Part shown: piece after piece, positions 44,123-53,643 of the stretch | Layout: the number at the start of each line of letters is the position of its first letter | How positions within the stretch are numbered: position 1 is the stretch's first letter | Source of the DNA: Acidovorax sp. GW101-3H11 | GTDB lineage: Bacteria > Pseudomonadota > Gammaproteobacteria > Burkholderiales > Burkholderiaceae_C | Length of the DNA: 64,000 nt | Direction of reading: 5' to 3' | Assembly: GCF_001633105.1 (NCBI RefSeq) | Contig: NZ_LUKZ01000009.1 | Location: 401,716 to 465,715 of the forward strand | Position numbers and translations under genes: made by a program | Notes under the pieces: generated by a model | The model's database searches: none | What the model was told of the DNA's origin: nothing | Seen by the model: only the letters and a program-made list of their open reading frames with translations

Positions 44123-45685
44123 CTATGCCAGCGCAGCCCACGCGCGCAGCACGGCGTAGCTGCGCCAGGGGCGCCAGGGCTCGGAGGCTGCAGTGGCCGC
44201 ACGGGCCGGGTTCTTCTGGCCCTGCACGCCCAGCGCCTTGTGCAGCGCCACGTCCCCGGCCGGGAAGGCGTCGGGCCAGCGCAGCACGCGCATGGCGATG
44301 TACTGCGCCGTCCAGTCGCCAATGCCCGGCAGCGCACACAGCGCCGCCGTGGTGCTGGCCACATCGGCGCCTGCGTGCAGGGCCAGGCCGCCACTGTCTA
44401 CTGCGCGGGCCAGCGCCACGATGGCCGCCTGGCGCTGGCGCACGATGCCCAGCTGGCCCAGGGTGTCGCCGTCGGCCACGGCCAGCGTGGCGGCGGTGGG
44501 GAACAGGCGGTTCAGCTGGGGCCACGGTGTGTCGATGGGCTCGCCCAGCCGCTCCACCAGCCGCTGGCCCAGGGTGCGTGCGGCGGCCACGGTGATCTGC
44601 TGGCCCAGCACGGCGCGCACGGCCAGCTCGAAGCCGTCGAACGCACCGGGCACGCGCAGGCCGTCTCTGTTGGGGAAGGATGCGTGCAGCACGGCGTTGA
44701 TGGCGGCCGGGTCGGCGTCCAGGTCGAGCATGGCGCGCACGCGGCGGATCACGAGCGGCAGCACGGGGTAGAGGCTGTCGCTGGTCTGCAGCAGCACCTG
44801 GTGGCGCGCCACGTCAAAACGGGCGCTGAACCAGCCGGTGGTCTCCTGGCCCAGGCCGGTGGCGCTGGCGGGAAGGCGCACGGTGCGGCGCAGCGTGGCC
44901 ACTTCGGGCAGCACCCATTCCACGCCGTGGAACTGCCGCCGCTCAAAAAACGCCAGCAGCGCCGCCACATCAAACGGTGGCCGCCAGGCCAGGCGCAGCA
45001 GGGTGCTGCCGCCCTCGGGCGCTGCCGATGCGGCCGGGCTGGTGCCGCTGCGCCGCAGCTGGGTGGGGTTGAGCCCGTAGTGCCCTGCAAACGCCGCGTT
45101 GAAGCGCCGCACGCTGGCAAAGCCGCTGGCCAGCGCCACCTGCGTGACGGGCATGCGCGTGTCGGTGAGCAGCTGTTTGGCCGTCAGCAGGCGGCGGGTC
45201 TGCAGGTATTGCAGGGGCGATACGCCCAGGGCCGCCTCAAAAATGCGGCGCAGGTGCCGGTCGCTCACGCCCAGGCGCTCGGCCAGGCGGGCCACGGTGG
45301 CGCTGCCTTCGCCCGGTGCGGGGGGTGTGGGCCAGAGGTCGGGCGCATCCAGCAGGCGCACGGCCTGCTGCACCAGGATGCTGCTCGCGTCCTGCACCGA
45401 CCACACCAGCGCCTGGGGCGCCAGCTCGGGCCGGCAGCGCAGGCAGGGGCGAAAACCCGCGTGTTCGGCCTGCGCGGCCAGCGCAAAAAAGCGGCAGTTC
45501 TCGCGCCGGGGGGCGCGCACGGCGCACACGGGGCGGCAGTAGATGCCGGTAGAAGTCACGGCCGTGAAGAAGTGCCCGTCAAAGCGCGCGTCCCGCGCCA
45601 GCACGGCCAGGTAGCGGCCCTCGTCCGAGGGGGTGTCGGCGCCGGGCGCAGCGGGCAGGGGAGGCAAGGTCATGGGCTGGATCAT
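44123..45685 (-). CDS. Ada-type regulator fused to AlkA 3-methyladenine DNA glycosylase
   Basis: Protein of about 520 residues. The N-terminal Ada zinc/methyl-acceptor domain has four cysteines (GIYCRPVCA and FRPCLRC). Next is an AraC-type HTH (about 120-220; LGVSDRHLRRIFEAALGVSP). The C-terminal AlkA glycosylase (about 235-520) has a helix-hairpin-helix-GPD motif ending LCALPGIGDWTAQYIAMR with a catalytic aspartate in FPAGD. It excises 3-methyladenine-type lesions and senses alkylation. The ATG at 45673 is an alternative start. First gene of an operon with ogt and an EamA gene. Confidence 0.85.
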   Translation of the reverse strand: MIQPMTLPPLPAAPGADTPSDEGRYLAVLARDARFDGHFFTAVTSTGIYCRPVCAVRAPRRENCRFFALAAQAEHAGFRPCLRCRPELAPQALVWSVQDASSILVQQAVRLLDAPDLWPTPPAPGEGSATVARLAERLGVSDRHLRRIFEAALGVSPLQYLQTRRLLTAKQLLTDTRMPVTQVALASGFASVRRFNAAFAGHYGLNPTQLRRSGTSPAASAAPEGGSTLLRLAWRPPFDVAALLAFFERRQFHGVEWVLPEVATLRRTVRLPASATGLGQETTGWFSARFDVARHQVLLQTSDSLYPVLPLVIRRVRAMLDLDADPAAINAVLHASFPNRDGLRVPGAFDGFELAVRAVLGQQITVAAARTLGQRLVERLGEPIDTPWPQLNRLFPTAATLAVADGDTLGQLGIVRQRQAAIVALARAVDSGGLALHAGADVASTTAALCALPGIGDWTAQYIAMRVLRWPDAFPAGDVALHKALGVQGQKNPARAATAASEPWRPWRSYAVLRAWAALA

Positions 45686-45826
45686 AGAGAGCGGGCCCGT
45701 CTGCACTGGCCGTTTTCGGACATGTGCCTGCGGGTGCTCCGGTGGGCTGGCCGGGGGAGGGCCGGGCAGGGGGCCCGCCTACAATGCAGCCGGCTCTTCA
45801 ATACCCATTGCTAAAGGTCTTTCGAC

Positions 45827-47215
45827 GTGCAACCGACGCCCGCCATTTTCAAAGCCTACGACATCCGTGGCATCGTGCCTTCCACCCTGAACGAAGAAGT
45901 CGCCCTGGGCCTGGGCCGGGCCTTTGGCACCGCCGCCCGCGCCGAGGGGCAGACCACGGTGGCCGTGGGGCGCGACGGGCGCCTGTCGGGCCCGGCCATG
46001 TCGGCGGCGCTGATTCAGGGGCTGGTGGAGGCGGGCATCGAGGTCATCGACGTGGGCCTGGTGACCACGCCGCTTTTGTACTTTGCGGCCAGCACGCTGT
46101 GCAACAGCGGCATCCAGGTCACGGGCAGCCACAACCCCAAGGACTACAACGGCTTCAAGATGGTGCTGAACGGCCGCGCCATCTATGGCGAGGAGATCCA
46201 GGGCCTGCGCCGCACGATGGAGCAGGAAAGCTGGCAGCTGGCACCGGGTGGATCGGTGCGGCATGTGGATGTGCTGCCCACCTACCGCGAACGCATCGTG
46301 GGTGATGTGAAGCTGGCCCGCCCCATGAAGATCGTGGTGGACTGCGGCAACGGCATCGCGGGCGCGTCGGCCCCCGCCATCTTCCGGGCGCTGGGCTGCG
46401 AGGTGATCGAGCTGTTCTCCGAGGTGGACGGCAACTTCCCCAACCACCACCCCGACCCGAGCAAGCCCGAGAACCTGCGCGACCTGATCGACGCCCTGAA
46501 GGCCAGCGATGCCGAGCTGGGCTTGGCGTTTGACGGCGACGGCGACCGCCTGGGCATCGTCACCAAGGACGGCACCAACATCTTCCCCGACCGCCAGATG
46601 ATGCTGTTTGCGCAAGATGTGCTCTCGCGCGTGCCCGGCGGCGAGATCATCTTTGACGTGAAGTGCACCCAGCGCCTGGCGCCCGCCATTGCGGCCGCGG
46701 GCGGCGTGCCGGTTATGTTCAAGACCGGCCACTCGCTCATCAAGGCGCGCATGAAGGAGACCAACTCCCCGCTGGGCGGCGAAATGAGCGGCCACATCTT
46801 CTTCAAGGAGCGCTGGTACGGCTTTGACGACGGCACCTACGCGGGCTGCCGCCTGCTGGAGATCTTGAGCAAGTCCCAGGACCCCAGCGCCGTGCTCAAC
46901 GCACTGCCCACCAGCTTCTCGACGCCCGAACTCAACGTGGCCTGCGCCGAGGGCGAACCGCATCGCCTCACGGCCGAGCTGCAGGCCCTGGCCGCAGGCC
47001 AGTTTGCCGCGCCCGCCACGGTGAGCACCATTGACGGCCTGCGGGTGGACTGGCCGGACGGTTTTGGCCTGATCCGCGCCAGCAACACCACGCCCGTGCT
47101 GGTGCTGCGCTTTGAGGGCCACACCCCCGAGGCACTGGCGCGCATCGAGGCCGCCATGCTGGCGCTGCTGCACCGGGTCTTGCCCGACGCCCATGTGGGC
47201 GCGGCCAGCCACTGA
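45827..47215 (+). CDS. Phosphomannomutase/phosphoglucomutase
   Basis: Protein of 462 residues of the alpha-D-phosphohexomutase superfamily, AlgC-like. The phosphoserine loop is VTGSHNPKDYNGFK; the metal loop is FDGDGDRLGIV; the sugar-binding loop is GGEMSGHIFF; and the phosphate loop is IRASNTTPVLVLRFEG. It interconverts mannose- or glucose-6-phosphate and the 1-phosphates for lipopolysaccharide and exopolysaccharide precursors. Starts with GTG, with AAAGG nine bases upstream. The downstream waaA gene fits an envelope-sugar role. Confidence 0.92.
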   Translation: MQPTPAIFKAYDIRGIVPSTLNEEVALGLGRAFGTAARAEGQTTVAVGRDGRLSGPAMSAALIQGLVEAGIEVIDVGLVTTPLLYFAASTLCNSGIQVTGSHNPKDYNGFKMVLNGRAIYGEEIQGLRRTMEQESWQLAPGGSVRHVDVLPTYRERIVGDVKLARPMKIVVDCGNGIAGASAPAIFRALGCEVIELFSEVDGNFPNHHPDPSKPENLRDLIDALKASDAELGLAFDGDGDRLGIVTKDGTNIFPDRQMMLFAQDVLSRVPGGEIIFDVKCTQRLAPAIAAAGGVPVMFKTGHSLIKARMKETNSPLGGEMSGHIFFKERWYGFDDGTYAGCRLLEILSKSQDPSAVLNALPTSFSTPELNVACAEGEPHRLTAELQALAAGQFAAPATVSTIDGLRVDWPDGFGLIRASNTTPVLVLRFEGHTPEALARIEAAMLALLHRVLPDAHVGAASH

Positions 47216-47266
47216 GCGCCCATCGACAACCCTTTTGTCTGCCACCTTCCTGACCGAGCTGCCCGC

Positions 47267-48064
47267 GTGAACAACCCCTCCGTGTCCACCCCCCTGCGCA
47301 TCGCCGCTGCACAGTCGCCATCCGTCCCCGGGGACGTGGCGCGCAATGTGCTGACCCACCTGGCCTTTGTTCGGGTAGCGGCCAGCGAGGGCGTGCAGGT
47401 GCTGCTGTTCCCCGAGTTGTCGCTCACGTGCTACGAGCCCACAGTGCTGGCCGCCAACGTGCTGGACGCCAACCATGCGGCGCTGGCACCGCTGCGCCAG
47501 GCCGCACGCGAGCAGGGCATGGCCATTGTGGTCGGCGGGCCCGCCGCTCCCGTGCAGGCAGGCGCCTTGCCAGCCATCGGCGCCTGGGTGCTGGCGCCCG
47601 ATGGCAGCGTGGCGCTGTACCGCAAACGGCACCTGCATGCCAGCGAAGAGCGTTTTGCCAGCGCGGGCACCCACGACGCGCAGGTGCACCTGCTTGCGGG
47701 CGAGCCCACGGGCATGGCGGTGTGTGCCGACATCACCCACCCAGAACACGCCCGTGCCGCACATGGCGCGGGCGCCGCGCTGTATGCGGCCGGGGCTTTG
47801 ATCAGCCACCAGGGCTATGGCCCTGAGTCGGCATTGTTGCAGGGCTATGCGCGCGACCACGCCATGGCCGTGCTGCTGGCCAACTACAGCGGGCCCTCCG
47901 GCGGTTATGTCAGCGCAGGCCGCAGCGCGGTCTGGGAGCCCGGTGGCCGCTGTGTGGTGGCGGCCGAGGGCGACGCGCCGTGCATCGTCTGGGCCGCACG
48001 GGGCGACAGCGGCTGGAGCGGCGGCGTGGTGGCCGTGGACCTCCAGCACCTCGCCGTGGCATGA
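47267..48064 (+). CDS. Carbon-nitrogen hydrolase (nitrilase superfamily)
   Basis: Protein of 265 residues. The catalytic triad is Glu in LLFPELSLTCYEP, Lys in VALYRKRHLH and Cys in GMAVCADITHPE. It would hydrolyse an amide or nitrile, substrate unknown. It starts with GTG and its stop overlaps the waaA start (ATGA). Confidence 0.82.
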   Translation: MNNPSVSTPLRIAAAQSPSVPGDVARNVLTHLAFVRVAASEGVQVLLFPELSLTCYEPTVLAANVLDANHAALAPLRQAAREQGMAIVVGGPAAPVQAGALPAIGAWVLAPDGSVALYRKRHLHASEERFASAGTHDAQVHLLAGEPTGMAVCADITHPEHARAAHGAGAALYAAGALISHQGYGPESALLQGYARDHAMAVLLANYSGPSGGYVSAGRSAVWEPGGRCVVAAEGDAPCIVWAARGDSGWSGGVVAVDLQHLAVA

Positions 48065-49428
48065 ACCCCGCCCGCGCCCTGTATTCGGTGGTGACCTGGG
48101 GCGCCCAGCCCCTGCTGCGCCGCAAGCTGCGCCGCCGCGCCAGGGCCGAGCCAGGCTACGGCGTGGCCATTGGCGAGCGGTTTGGCCGCTATCCCGCGCC
48201 CATCGACAGCCTGATGATGCACAGCAGCTCCGACCCGCTGGGCCGGTTTGTGTGGATCCACGCGGTATCGCTGGGCGAAACGCGGGCCGCCGCCATCTTG
48301 CTGGCCGCGCTGCGCGAGCAGCTGCCCGGCATGCGCCTGCTGCTCACCCATGGCACGGCCACCGGCCGGGCCGAGGGCGAAAAACTGCTGCTGCCCGGCG
48401 ACGTGCAGGTGTGGCAGCCCTGGGACACGCCCGGCGCCGTGGCGCGGTTTCTGCGCAAGTTCCGCCCGGCCATCGGCATCCTGATGGAGACCGAGGTCTG
48501 GCCCAACCTGGTGGCCGGTTGCCGCAAGCGGGGCGTGCCGCTGGTGCTGGCGAATGCGCGGCTCAACGCCAAGTCCCTGCGCAACGCCCAGCGCCTGGCC
48601 GCGCTGGCGCGGCCCGCCTACAGCAACCTGGCCGCCGTGTGGGCCCAGACCGAAGGCGATGCCCAGCGGCTGCGCGCCATCGGCGCACGGGTGGCAGGCG
48701 TGTTCGGCAACCTCAAGTTCGACGTGGTGCCCGACGCCGCCCAGCTGGCGCAGGGCCGCAGCTGGCGCGCACAGGCGCAGCGCCCCGTGGTCATGCTGGC
48801 CAGCAGCCGCGAGGGCGAAGAGGCGCTGTGGCTGGAAAATTTGAGGTCAAAATCGGCCTCTGCGCGCGTCCAGCTTGCCCAAGCAGCTATCAATAGTGAA
48901 GCGCTTCCCGCAGAGCCTGCGGCGCGCACTGCGCAACCCGTTCAGTGGCTCATCGTGCCGCGCCACCCGCAGCGGTTTGACGAGGTGCACCAGCTGCTGC
49001 TGCAGGCAGGCCTCACCGTGTCCCGCCGCAGCACCTGGACGGGCGCGCCCGACGCCGCTGACGTGTGGCTGGGCGACTCGCTGGGCGAGATGGCGCTGTA
49101 CTACGGCCTGGCCCATGTGGCCATGCTGGGCGGCAGCTTTGCCCCGCTGGGCGGGCAGAACCTCATCGAAGCCGCCGCCTGCGGCTGCCCGGTGGTGCTG
49201 GGGCCCCACACCTTCAACTTTGCCGAGGCTGCCGAGCTGGCCTGCGCCGCTGGCGCCGCGCAGCGTGTGCCCGACATGGCCGCAGGCATCGCCCAGGCTA
49301 CAGGCCTGGCCCTGAACCCGGCCGCCCACGCGGCGGCCAGCGAGCGCGCCAGCCGCTTTTCCACCGCCCACCGGGGGGCCGCGCAGGCCACGGCACAGGC
49401 CGTGCTGGGCCTGGTGCAGCGCCGGTGA
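48061..49428 (+). CDS. waaA: 3-deoxy-D-manno-octulosonic acid (Kdo) transferase, with repeat-derived insertion
   Basis: Protein of 455 residues, somewhat longer than the about 425 usual for WaaA. It has the GT-30 N-domain with HAVSLGETRAAA and THGTATGR, ILMETEVWPNLV, and the C-domain with MLGGSFAPLGGQNLIEAAAC and GCPVVLGPHTFNFAEAAELA (CMP-Kdo-binding region). It adds Kdo to lipid A precursor at the inner membrane. Residues about 260-281 come from a family repeat inserted in frame between two conserved parts (LASSREGEEALWLE and PVQWLIVPRHPQRF), explaining the extra length. The start overlaps the hydrolase gene stop. Confidence 0.93.
   Translation: MNPARALYSVVTWGAQPLLRRKLRRRARAEPGYGVAIGERFGRYPAPIDSLMMHSSSDPLGRFVWIHAVSLGETRAAAILLAALREQLPGMRLLLTHGTATGRAEGEKLLLPGDVQVWQPWDTPGAVARFLRKFRPAIGILMETEVWPNLVAGCRKRGVPLVLANARLNAKSLRNAQRLAALARPAYSNLAAVWAQTEGDAQRLRAIGARVAGVFGNLKFDVVPDAAQLAQGRSWRAQAQRPVVMLASSREGEEALWLENLRSKSASARVQLAQAAINSEALPAEPAARTAQPVQWLIVPRHPQRFDEVHQLLLQAGLTVSRRSTWTGAPDAADVWLGDSLGEMALYYGLAHVAMLGGSFAPLGGQNLIEAAACGCPVVLGPHTFNFAEAAELACAAGAAQRVPDMAAGIAQATGLALNPAAHAAASERASRFSTAHRGAAQATAQAVLGLVQRR
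48838..48904 (+). repeat. Family repeat copy 7, inserted in frame within waaA
   Basis: TTTGAGGTCAAAATCGGCC, TCTGCGCGCGTCCAGC, CCCAAGCAGCTATC, AATAGTGAAGCG. It shares the A-rich start, GGCCTC, CGCGC core and AAGCAGCTAT of the other copies but has no stop codon in the waaA frame, and it encodes residues from Asn260 to about Ala281. Confidence 0.75.
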
Positions 49429-49552
49429 GGGGTTGGCGCCCTCAAGCGCCGACTTGTGTTGATCAATAGATGACAAACAGCGTCCGACCCTAAGCACAAA
49501 ACAAGCCGCAACCGCTACGATGGTGTGAAACAACTGTATCTGGCGGTGTCCT

Positions 49553-51853
49553 GTGGTTCCTGTTCACGACCTGGGCGTTGCGGCACTCGCGATTCTGGGC
49601 GTGGCGTTCCTGATCGGCTGGAGCAGTGCGCGCCTGAACCAGGCCACGCTACTCTGGGGCATTGCCCACCTGTCGCTGGCCGGGGCCACCTTCACTGGCT
49701 ACCGCTACCACCTGCAGCCTGAATCGCTGTGGCTGGGGGTGATGGCCACGCTGCTCACCGGCTTCTTCCTGGCCAGCCTGCACGGGGGCACCAACTTCCT
49801 CAGGGGCCGCATCATCGGCCCCGGCACCCTGATCGGGCGCAGCCTGGGGGTGGCGTTCCTGATCGCGGTGGTGGGCATCGGGGGCGACAAGCGCGCGGCC
49901 AGCATCCTGGTGCTGGGGCTGATGATGCTGGTGTACGGGGTGTCGGCCTATCTGTGCCTGCGCATGCACTACCGGCTGCTGGCGGCGGCGTTTTCCCTCA
50001 AGACGGCGGCCTTCCTGCTGTACTTTCTGGAGCCGTCCACCATCGGCACGCCGTTTCAAAACCCGGACATTCTGTCGGTGGGCTGGGTCTCCAGTGTGCT
50101 CCTGGGGCTGGTGCTGGTGGACGCAGCCATTGCGCAGACGCGGCAGCGGCTGTCCAACGTGATCAAGCACCTGCCCGACGCGCTGGTGGCCCGCAGGCTC
50201 GACGGCAAGATATTGTTCTGCAATGACCGGTTTGCCCAGCTGGCGGGTAGCGCGTCCCCCGCAGAGCTGGAGGGCCAGCAGGTGCCGCTGCTGACCCGGG
50301 AGCAGGAAGAGGCCGAGGCCATGTTCCGCAAGGTCAATGCCATGGTGCAGTCGGGCCCCATGGACGCGCCCATGCGCCTGGAGCGTGCTGTCACCCCCGC
50401 GCGGGGCGAGCCGTTCCCGGCCGAGATCATCTTCTCCAGCTACATGGACCTGGGCTACCCCGTCATCCTGGGCCTGATCCGCGACCTGAGCGAGCGCAAA
50501 AGGGGCGAGGAGGAGCGCCTGCACCAGGCCAACACCGACCAGCTGACCGGCTTGCCCAACCGCCGTTTTCTGGAGCAGCAGCTCGACGCCGTGCTCTGGA
50601 TCGCGCACCGCCAGCACACGCAGTGCGCCGTGCTGCTCATCGATCTGGACCATTTCAAGAAGGTGAACGACACCCTGGGCCATGCATTTGGCGACGAGCT
50701 TCTGCGCGAAATTGCCCAGGCCCTGCAGGACCAACTCAGACCCGGCGACCTGCTGGCGCGCCTGAGCGGAGACGAGTTTGCGCTGGTGATGGCGGGGCTT
50801 CCGTCCCTCATGAGCATCCTTGAGGTGGAAGCCCGCGCGTTGGCGCTCCTGCAATTGATCCGGCGCCAGTTCAAGTCCGACGGTATGGACTACCAGATCG
50901 AGGCCAGCATCGGGGTTGCTTTTTCGACCAGGGAGGGGCTCTCGGCCCCTGTGCTGCTGCAGCGCGCCGAGGTGGCCATGTATGAATCCAAGGCGCGGGG
51001 GCGTGGGGGCTGGTGCTTTTTTGAATCCGATATGGACGAACGCCTGGCCGAATCCCTGCGGCTGGAATCGGCGTTGCGCCAGGCCGTGCCGCGCGGGGAG
51101 CTGCGCCTGCACTACCAGCCCATCTACAGCTGCAGCACCGGCCGCATGACCAAGGCCGAGGCGCTGGTGCGCTGGGAAAACCCGCAGCTCGGCTGGGTGC
51201 CGCCCGGGCGTTTCATCCCGGCGGCCGAGGAGTCCTCGCTCATCCTGGAAGTGGGCCAGTGGATTCTGGAAGAGGCGATCCGCCAGGCGGCGCAGTGGCG
51301 TGCGCAGTCGGGTTTGGCGCCGGTGATCAGCATCAATGTGTCGGTTCGGCAGTTTGCGCAGCCCGGGTTTGAGAGCCAGGTGTTTGCCCTGCTGGAGCGC
51401 TATGGCGTGCCCCCCGCAGGCATCGAGCTGGAGCTGACCGAGACCCTGCTGGCCAGCGACCAGGAGGACCTGCCCGCACTGCTGCACCGCCTGCACGACG
51501 CGGGGGTGGGGCTGTCGCTGGACGATTTCGGCACTGGCTACTCGTCGCTGAGCTACCTCTCACGCTTCAGCCTCAACACCGTCAAGATCGACCGCAGCTT
51601 TGTGATGGGGCTGCAGGAGAGCAGCCGCAACCATTCGCTGGTGCGCGCCATCATCTCGATGGCACACAGCCTGCACCTCAACGTGGTGGCCGAGGGCGTG
51701 GAAACCTGGCGCCAGTACGAAATCCTCAAGGCCGAGGGCTGCGACTACCTGCAGGGCTACCTGCTGGGGCGGCCCATGGCGGCCGACCAGCTGCGCGCGC
51801 ACCCGCAGGTGCTGGCCGGGGAGGAGAGCAACATCCCCGACGCGGTGATCTGA
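49553..51853 (+). CDS. Membrane PAS/GGDEF/EAL c-di-GMP turnover protein
   Basis: Protein of 766 residues. Seven hydrophobic segments in the first 200 residues are followed by a PAS domain (about 205-320), a GGDEF domain with RLSGDEF (Ser for the first Gly, often still active) and an intact EAL domain: KAEALVRWENP, DDFGTGYSSLSYLS and AEGVETWRQYEIL. It could both make and degrade c-di-GMP. Start is a GTG; no clear ribosome-binding site. It converges with the TolC-like gene, stop codons only four bases apart. Confidence 0.85.
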   Translation: MVPVHDLGVAALAILGVAFLIGWSSARLNQATLLWGIAHLSLAGATFTGYRYHLQPESLWLGVMATLLTGFFLASLHGGTNFLRGRIIGPGTLIGRSLGVAFLIAVVGIGGDKRAASILVLGLMMLVYGVSAYLCLRMHYRLLAAAFSLKTAAFLLYFLEPSTIGTPFQNPDILSVGWVSSVLLGLVLVDAAIAQTRQRLSNVIKHLPDALVARRLDGKILFCNDRFAQLAGSASPAELEGQQVPLLTREQEEAEAMFRKVNAMVQSGPMDAPMRLERAVTPARGEPFPAEIIFSSYMDLGYPVILGLIRDLSERKRGEEERLHQANTDQLTGLPNRRFLEQQLDAVLWIAHRQHTQCAVLLIDLDHFKKVNDTLGHAFGDELLREIAQALQDQLRPGDLLARLSGDEFALVMAGLPSLMSILEVEARALALLQLIRRQFKSDGMDYQIEASIGVAFSTREGLSAPVLLQRAEVAMYESKARGRGGWCFFESDMDERLAESLRLESALRQAVPRGELRLHYQPIYSCSTGRMTKAEALVRWENPQLGWVPPGRFIPAAEESSLILEVGQWILEEAIRQAAQWRAQSGLAPVISINVSVRQFAQPGFESQVFALLERYGVPPAGIELELTETLLASDQEDLPALLHRLHDAGVGLSLDDFGTGYSSLSYLSRFSLNTVKIDRSFVMGLQESSRNHSLVRAIISMAHSLHLNVVAEGVETWRQYEILKAEGCDYLQGYLLGRPMAADQLRAHPQVLAGEESNIPDAVI

Positions 51854-51857
51854 GGGC

Positions 51858-53192
51858 TTACTTCACCAGCAGCGCGTTGATGGCTTCGACGTCCTGCTGC
51901 GTCAGCGTGCCCGCGGCCTGGCGCAGCTTGAGCGTGCCCAGCAGCACGTTGTAGCGCGCCTGGGCCAGGTCGCGCTTGGTCTGGAACAGCTGGCTCTGGG
52001 CATTGAGCACGTCGATGTTGATGCGCACGCCCACCTGGTAGCCAAGCTTGTTGGCGTCGAGCGCGCTCTGGCTGGAGGCCTCGGCCGCTTCAAGCGCCTG
52101 CACCTGCCCCTGGCCGGACTGCACGCCAAAGAAGGCGGCACGCGTGGCCTGGGCCACGTTGCGGCGCGTGGTTTCCAGGTCGGCCGTGGCTTTTTCTTCC
52201 AGGGCCAAGGTTTCCTTGACGCGGTTTTGCACTGCAAAACCCGCAAACAGCGGCAGGTTCAGCGCCACGCCCACGCTGGCGGCGTTGCTGCGGTTGGTCA
52301 CGCCGGGGGCACTGATGGTGCCGTTGAGGTTGCGTGTGACGTTGTAGCCCGCCTGCAGGTCCACCGTCGGCAGGTGGCCGGTTTCGGCTTTTTTGGTTTC
52401 CAGCCGGGCGATGTCGAGCGCGATGGCGGCCTGGCGCACGCCGGGCTGCTGGTCGCGCGCGGTGTCCACCCAGGTGGCCACGTTGGCGGGTTGCACGCTG
52501 GGCAGCTGCAAGGGCAGGGCCAGGGGGCGCGGCTGGGTGCCGGTAATGCCCACGAGCTGGTCCAGCGCCAGGCGCTTCACGCGCAGATCGTTTTCGGCGG
52601 CGATCTCCTGCGCAATCACCAGGTCGTAGCGGGCCTGGGCTTCGCGGGAATCGGTGACGGTGGTGGTGCCCACCTCGAAATTGCGCTTGGCCGAGGCCAG
52701 TTGCTCCGACACGGCGGCTTTCTGGGCCTGCACAAAAGTCAGGGTGTCTTGCGCGGCCAGCACGTCAAAGTAGGCCTGGCTCACACGCACAAGCAGGTCT
52801 TGGGTGGCACCATCCAGCTGGGCCTGGGCCACGTCCACACCGCGCTGGCCTTGCTCCAGGTTGATGCGGTTGGCCGGGCGGTACAGCGGCTGCGAGGCAT
52901 TGATGCCCACCGTCTGCGCCGTGCCGGTGTTTTCAATTTTGGGCCTGCTCAGCTCCACATTGCTGCGGGTCAGGCCCCCCGTGAGCGCCGCCGAGGGCAG
53001 CAGGCCCGCGCGGGCCTGGTCGGCCTTGCGGCCTGCGGCATCCAGCTGGGCGCGGGCCGACTGCCAGGCCGTGTCATAGGTGCGGGCCGATTCCACCAGC
53101 TCCAGCAGGCTCTGGGCCTGCGCCGGGGCAGTGAGCGCCGCGCCCAGTGCCAGGGACAGGAGGGACAGGGAAAGAGGCCGGAACGGTGTCAT
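51858..53192 (-). CDS. TolC-family outer-membrane efflux protein
   Basis: Protein of 444 residues with signal peptide (about 1-26, AQA cleavage). The mature chain repeats the long helical hairpin and barrel strands of TolC: RTYDTAWQSARAQLDAAGRK, AYFDVLAAQDTLTFVQAQKA, NFEVGTTTVTDSREAQARYD and NKLGYQVGVRINIDVLNAQS. It forms the trimeric outer-membrane duct for the RND and other pumps. It lies at the end of the leftward group tetR-adaptor-pump-pcm-rhodanese-tolC. Confidence 0.9.
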   Translation of the reverse strand: MTPFRPLSLSLLSLALGAALTAPAQAQSLLELVESARTYDTAWQSARAQLDAAGRKADQARAGLLPSAALTGGLTRSNVELSRPKIENTGTAQTVGINASQPLYRPANRINLEQGQRGVDVAQAQLDGATQDLLVRVSQAYFDVLAAQDTLTFVQAQKAAVSEQLASAKRNFEVGTTTVTDSREAQARYDLVIAQEIAAENDLRVKRLALDQLVGITGTQPRPLALPLQLPSVQPANVATWVDTARDQQPGVRQAAIALDIARLETKKAETGHLPTVDLQAGYNVTRNLNGTISAPGVTNRSNAASVGVALNLPLFAGFAVQNRVKETLALEEKATADLETTRRNVAQATRAAFFGVQSGQGQVQALEAAEASSQSALDANKLGYQVGVRINIDVLNAQSQLFQTKRDLAQARYNVLLGTLKLRQAAGTLTQQDVEAINALLVK

Positions 53193-53267
53193 GTAGGTCC
53201 TTCGGAAGGGTCTGCGGTTCGATGGAAGATGCGAGCGAGCGGGGCGGTCGTGGGCTGTGGCCAAACG

Positions 53268-53621
53268 TCAGTACCGGGGCACGGCGGGGTCGTTTTCATG
53301 CGACCAGGCCTCAATGCCGCCGGTGATGTTGGCCAACCGTTCAAAACCGTTGTGCTGCAAAAACGCGGCCACCCGCAGGCTGCGTGCGCCGTGGTGGCAC
53401 AGGCAGGCGATGGGGCGTTGCGCGTGCAGGGCAGCATCCAGCTCGGCCAGCCGTGCGGGCAGCTCGCCCATGGGGATGGCCACCAGCTCGAAGCCCTCAG
53501 CGCGCACGCTGGCGGTTTGCAGCTCCCAGGGTTCGCGCACGTCCAGCACCAGGGGCTGACTGCCTTCGGGTGCCGTGGCAAACCAGGCAGACAGCTGGGC
53601 AGGGCGGACGTGATCGATCAT
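53268..53621 (-). CDS. Single-domain rhodanese-like protein
   Basis: Protein of 117 residues, one rhodanese domain: VLDVREPWELQTA, active-site loop ACLCHHGARSLRVAAFL with the catalytic cysteine, and NITGGIEAWS. It would carry sulphane sulphur in the cytoplasm. It lies between pcm and the tolC-type gene, 22 bp downstream of pcm. Confidence 0.88.
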   Translation of the reverse strand: MIDHVRPAQLSAWFATAPEGSQPLVLDVREPWELQTASVRAEGFELVAIPMGELPARLAELDAALHAQRPIACLCHHGARSLRVAAFLQHNGFERLANITGGIEAWSHENDPAVPRY

Positions 53622-53643
53622 GCAGAACTCCGAAGGACGGTAA

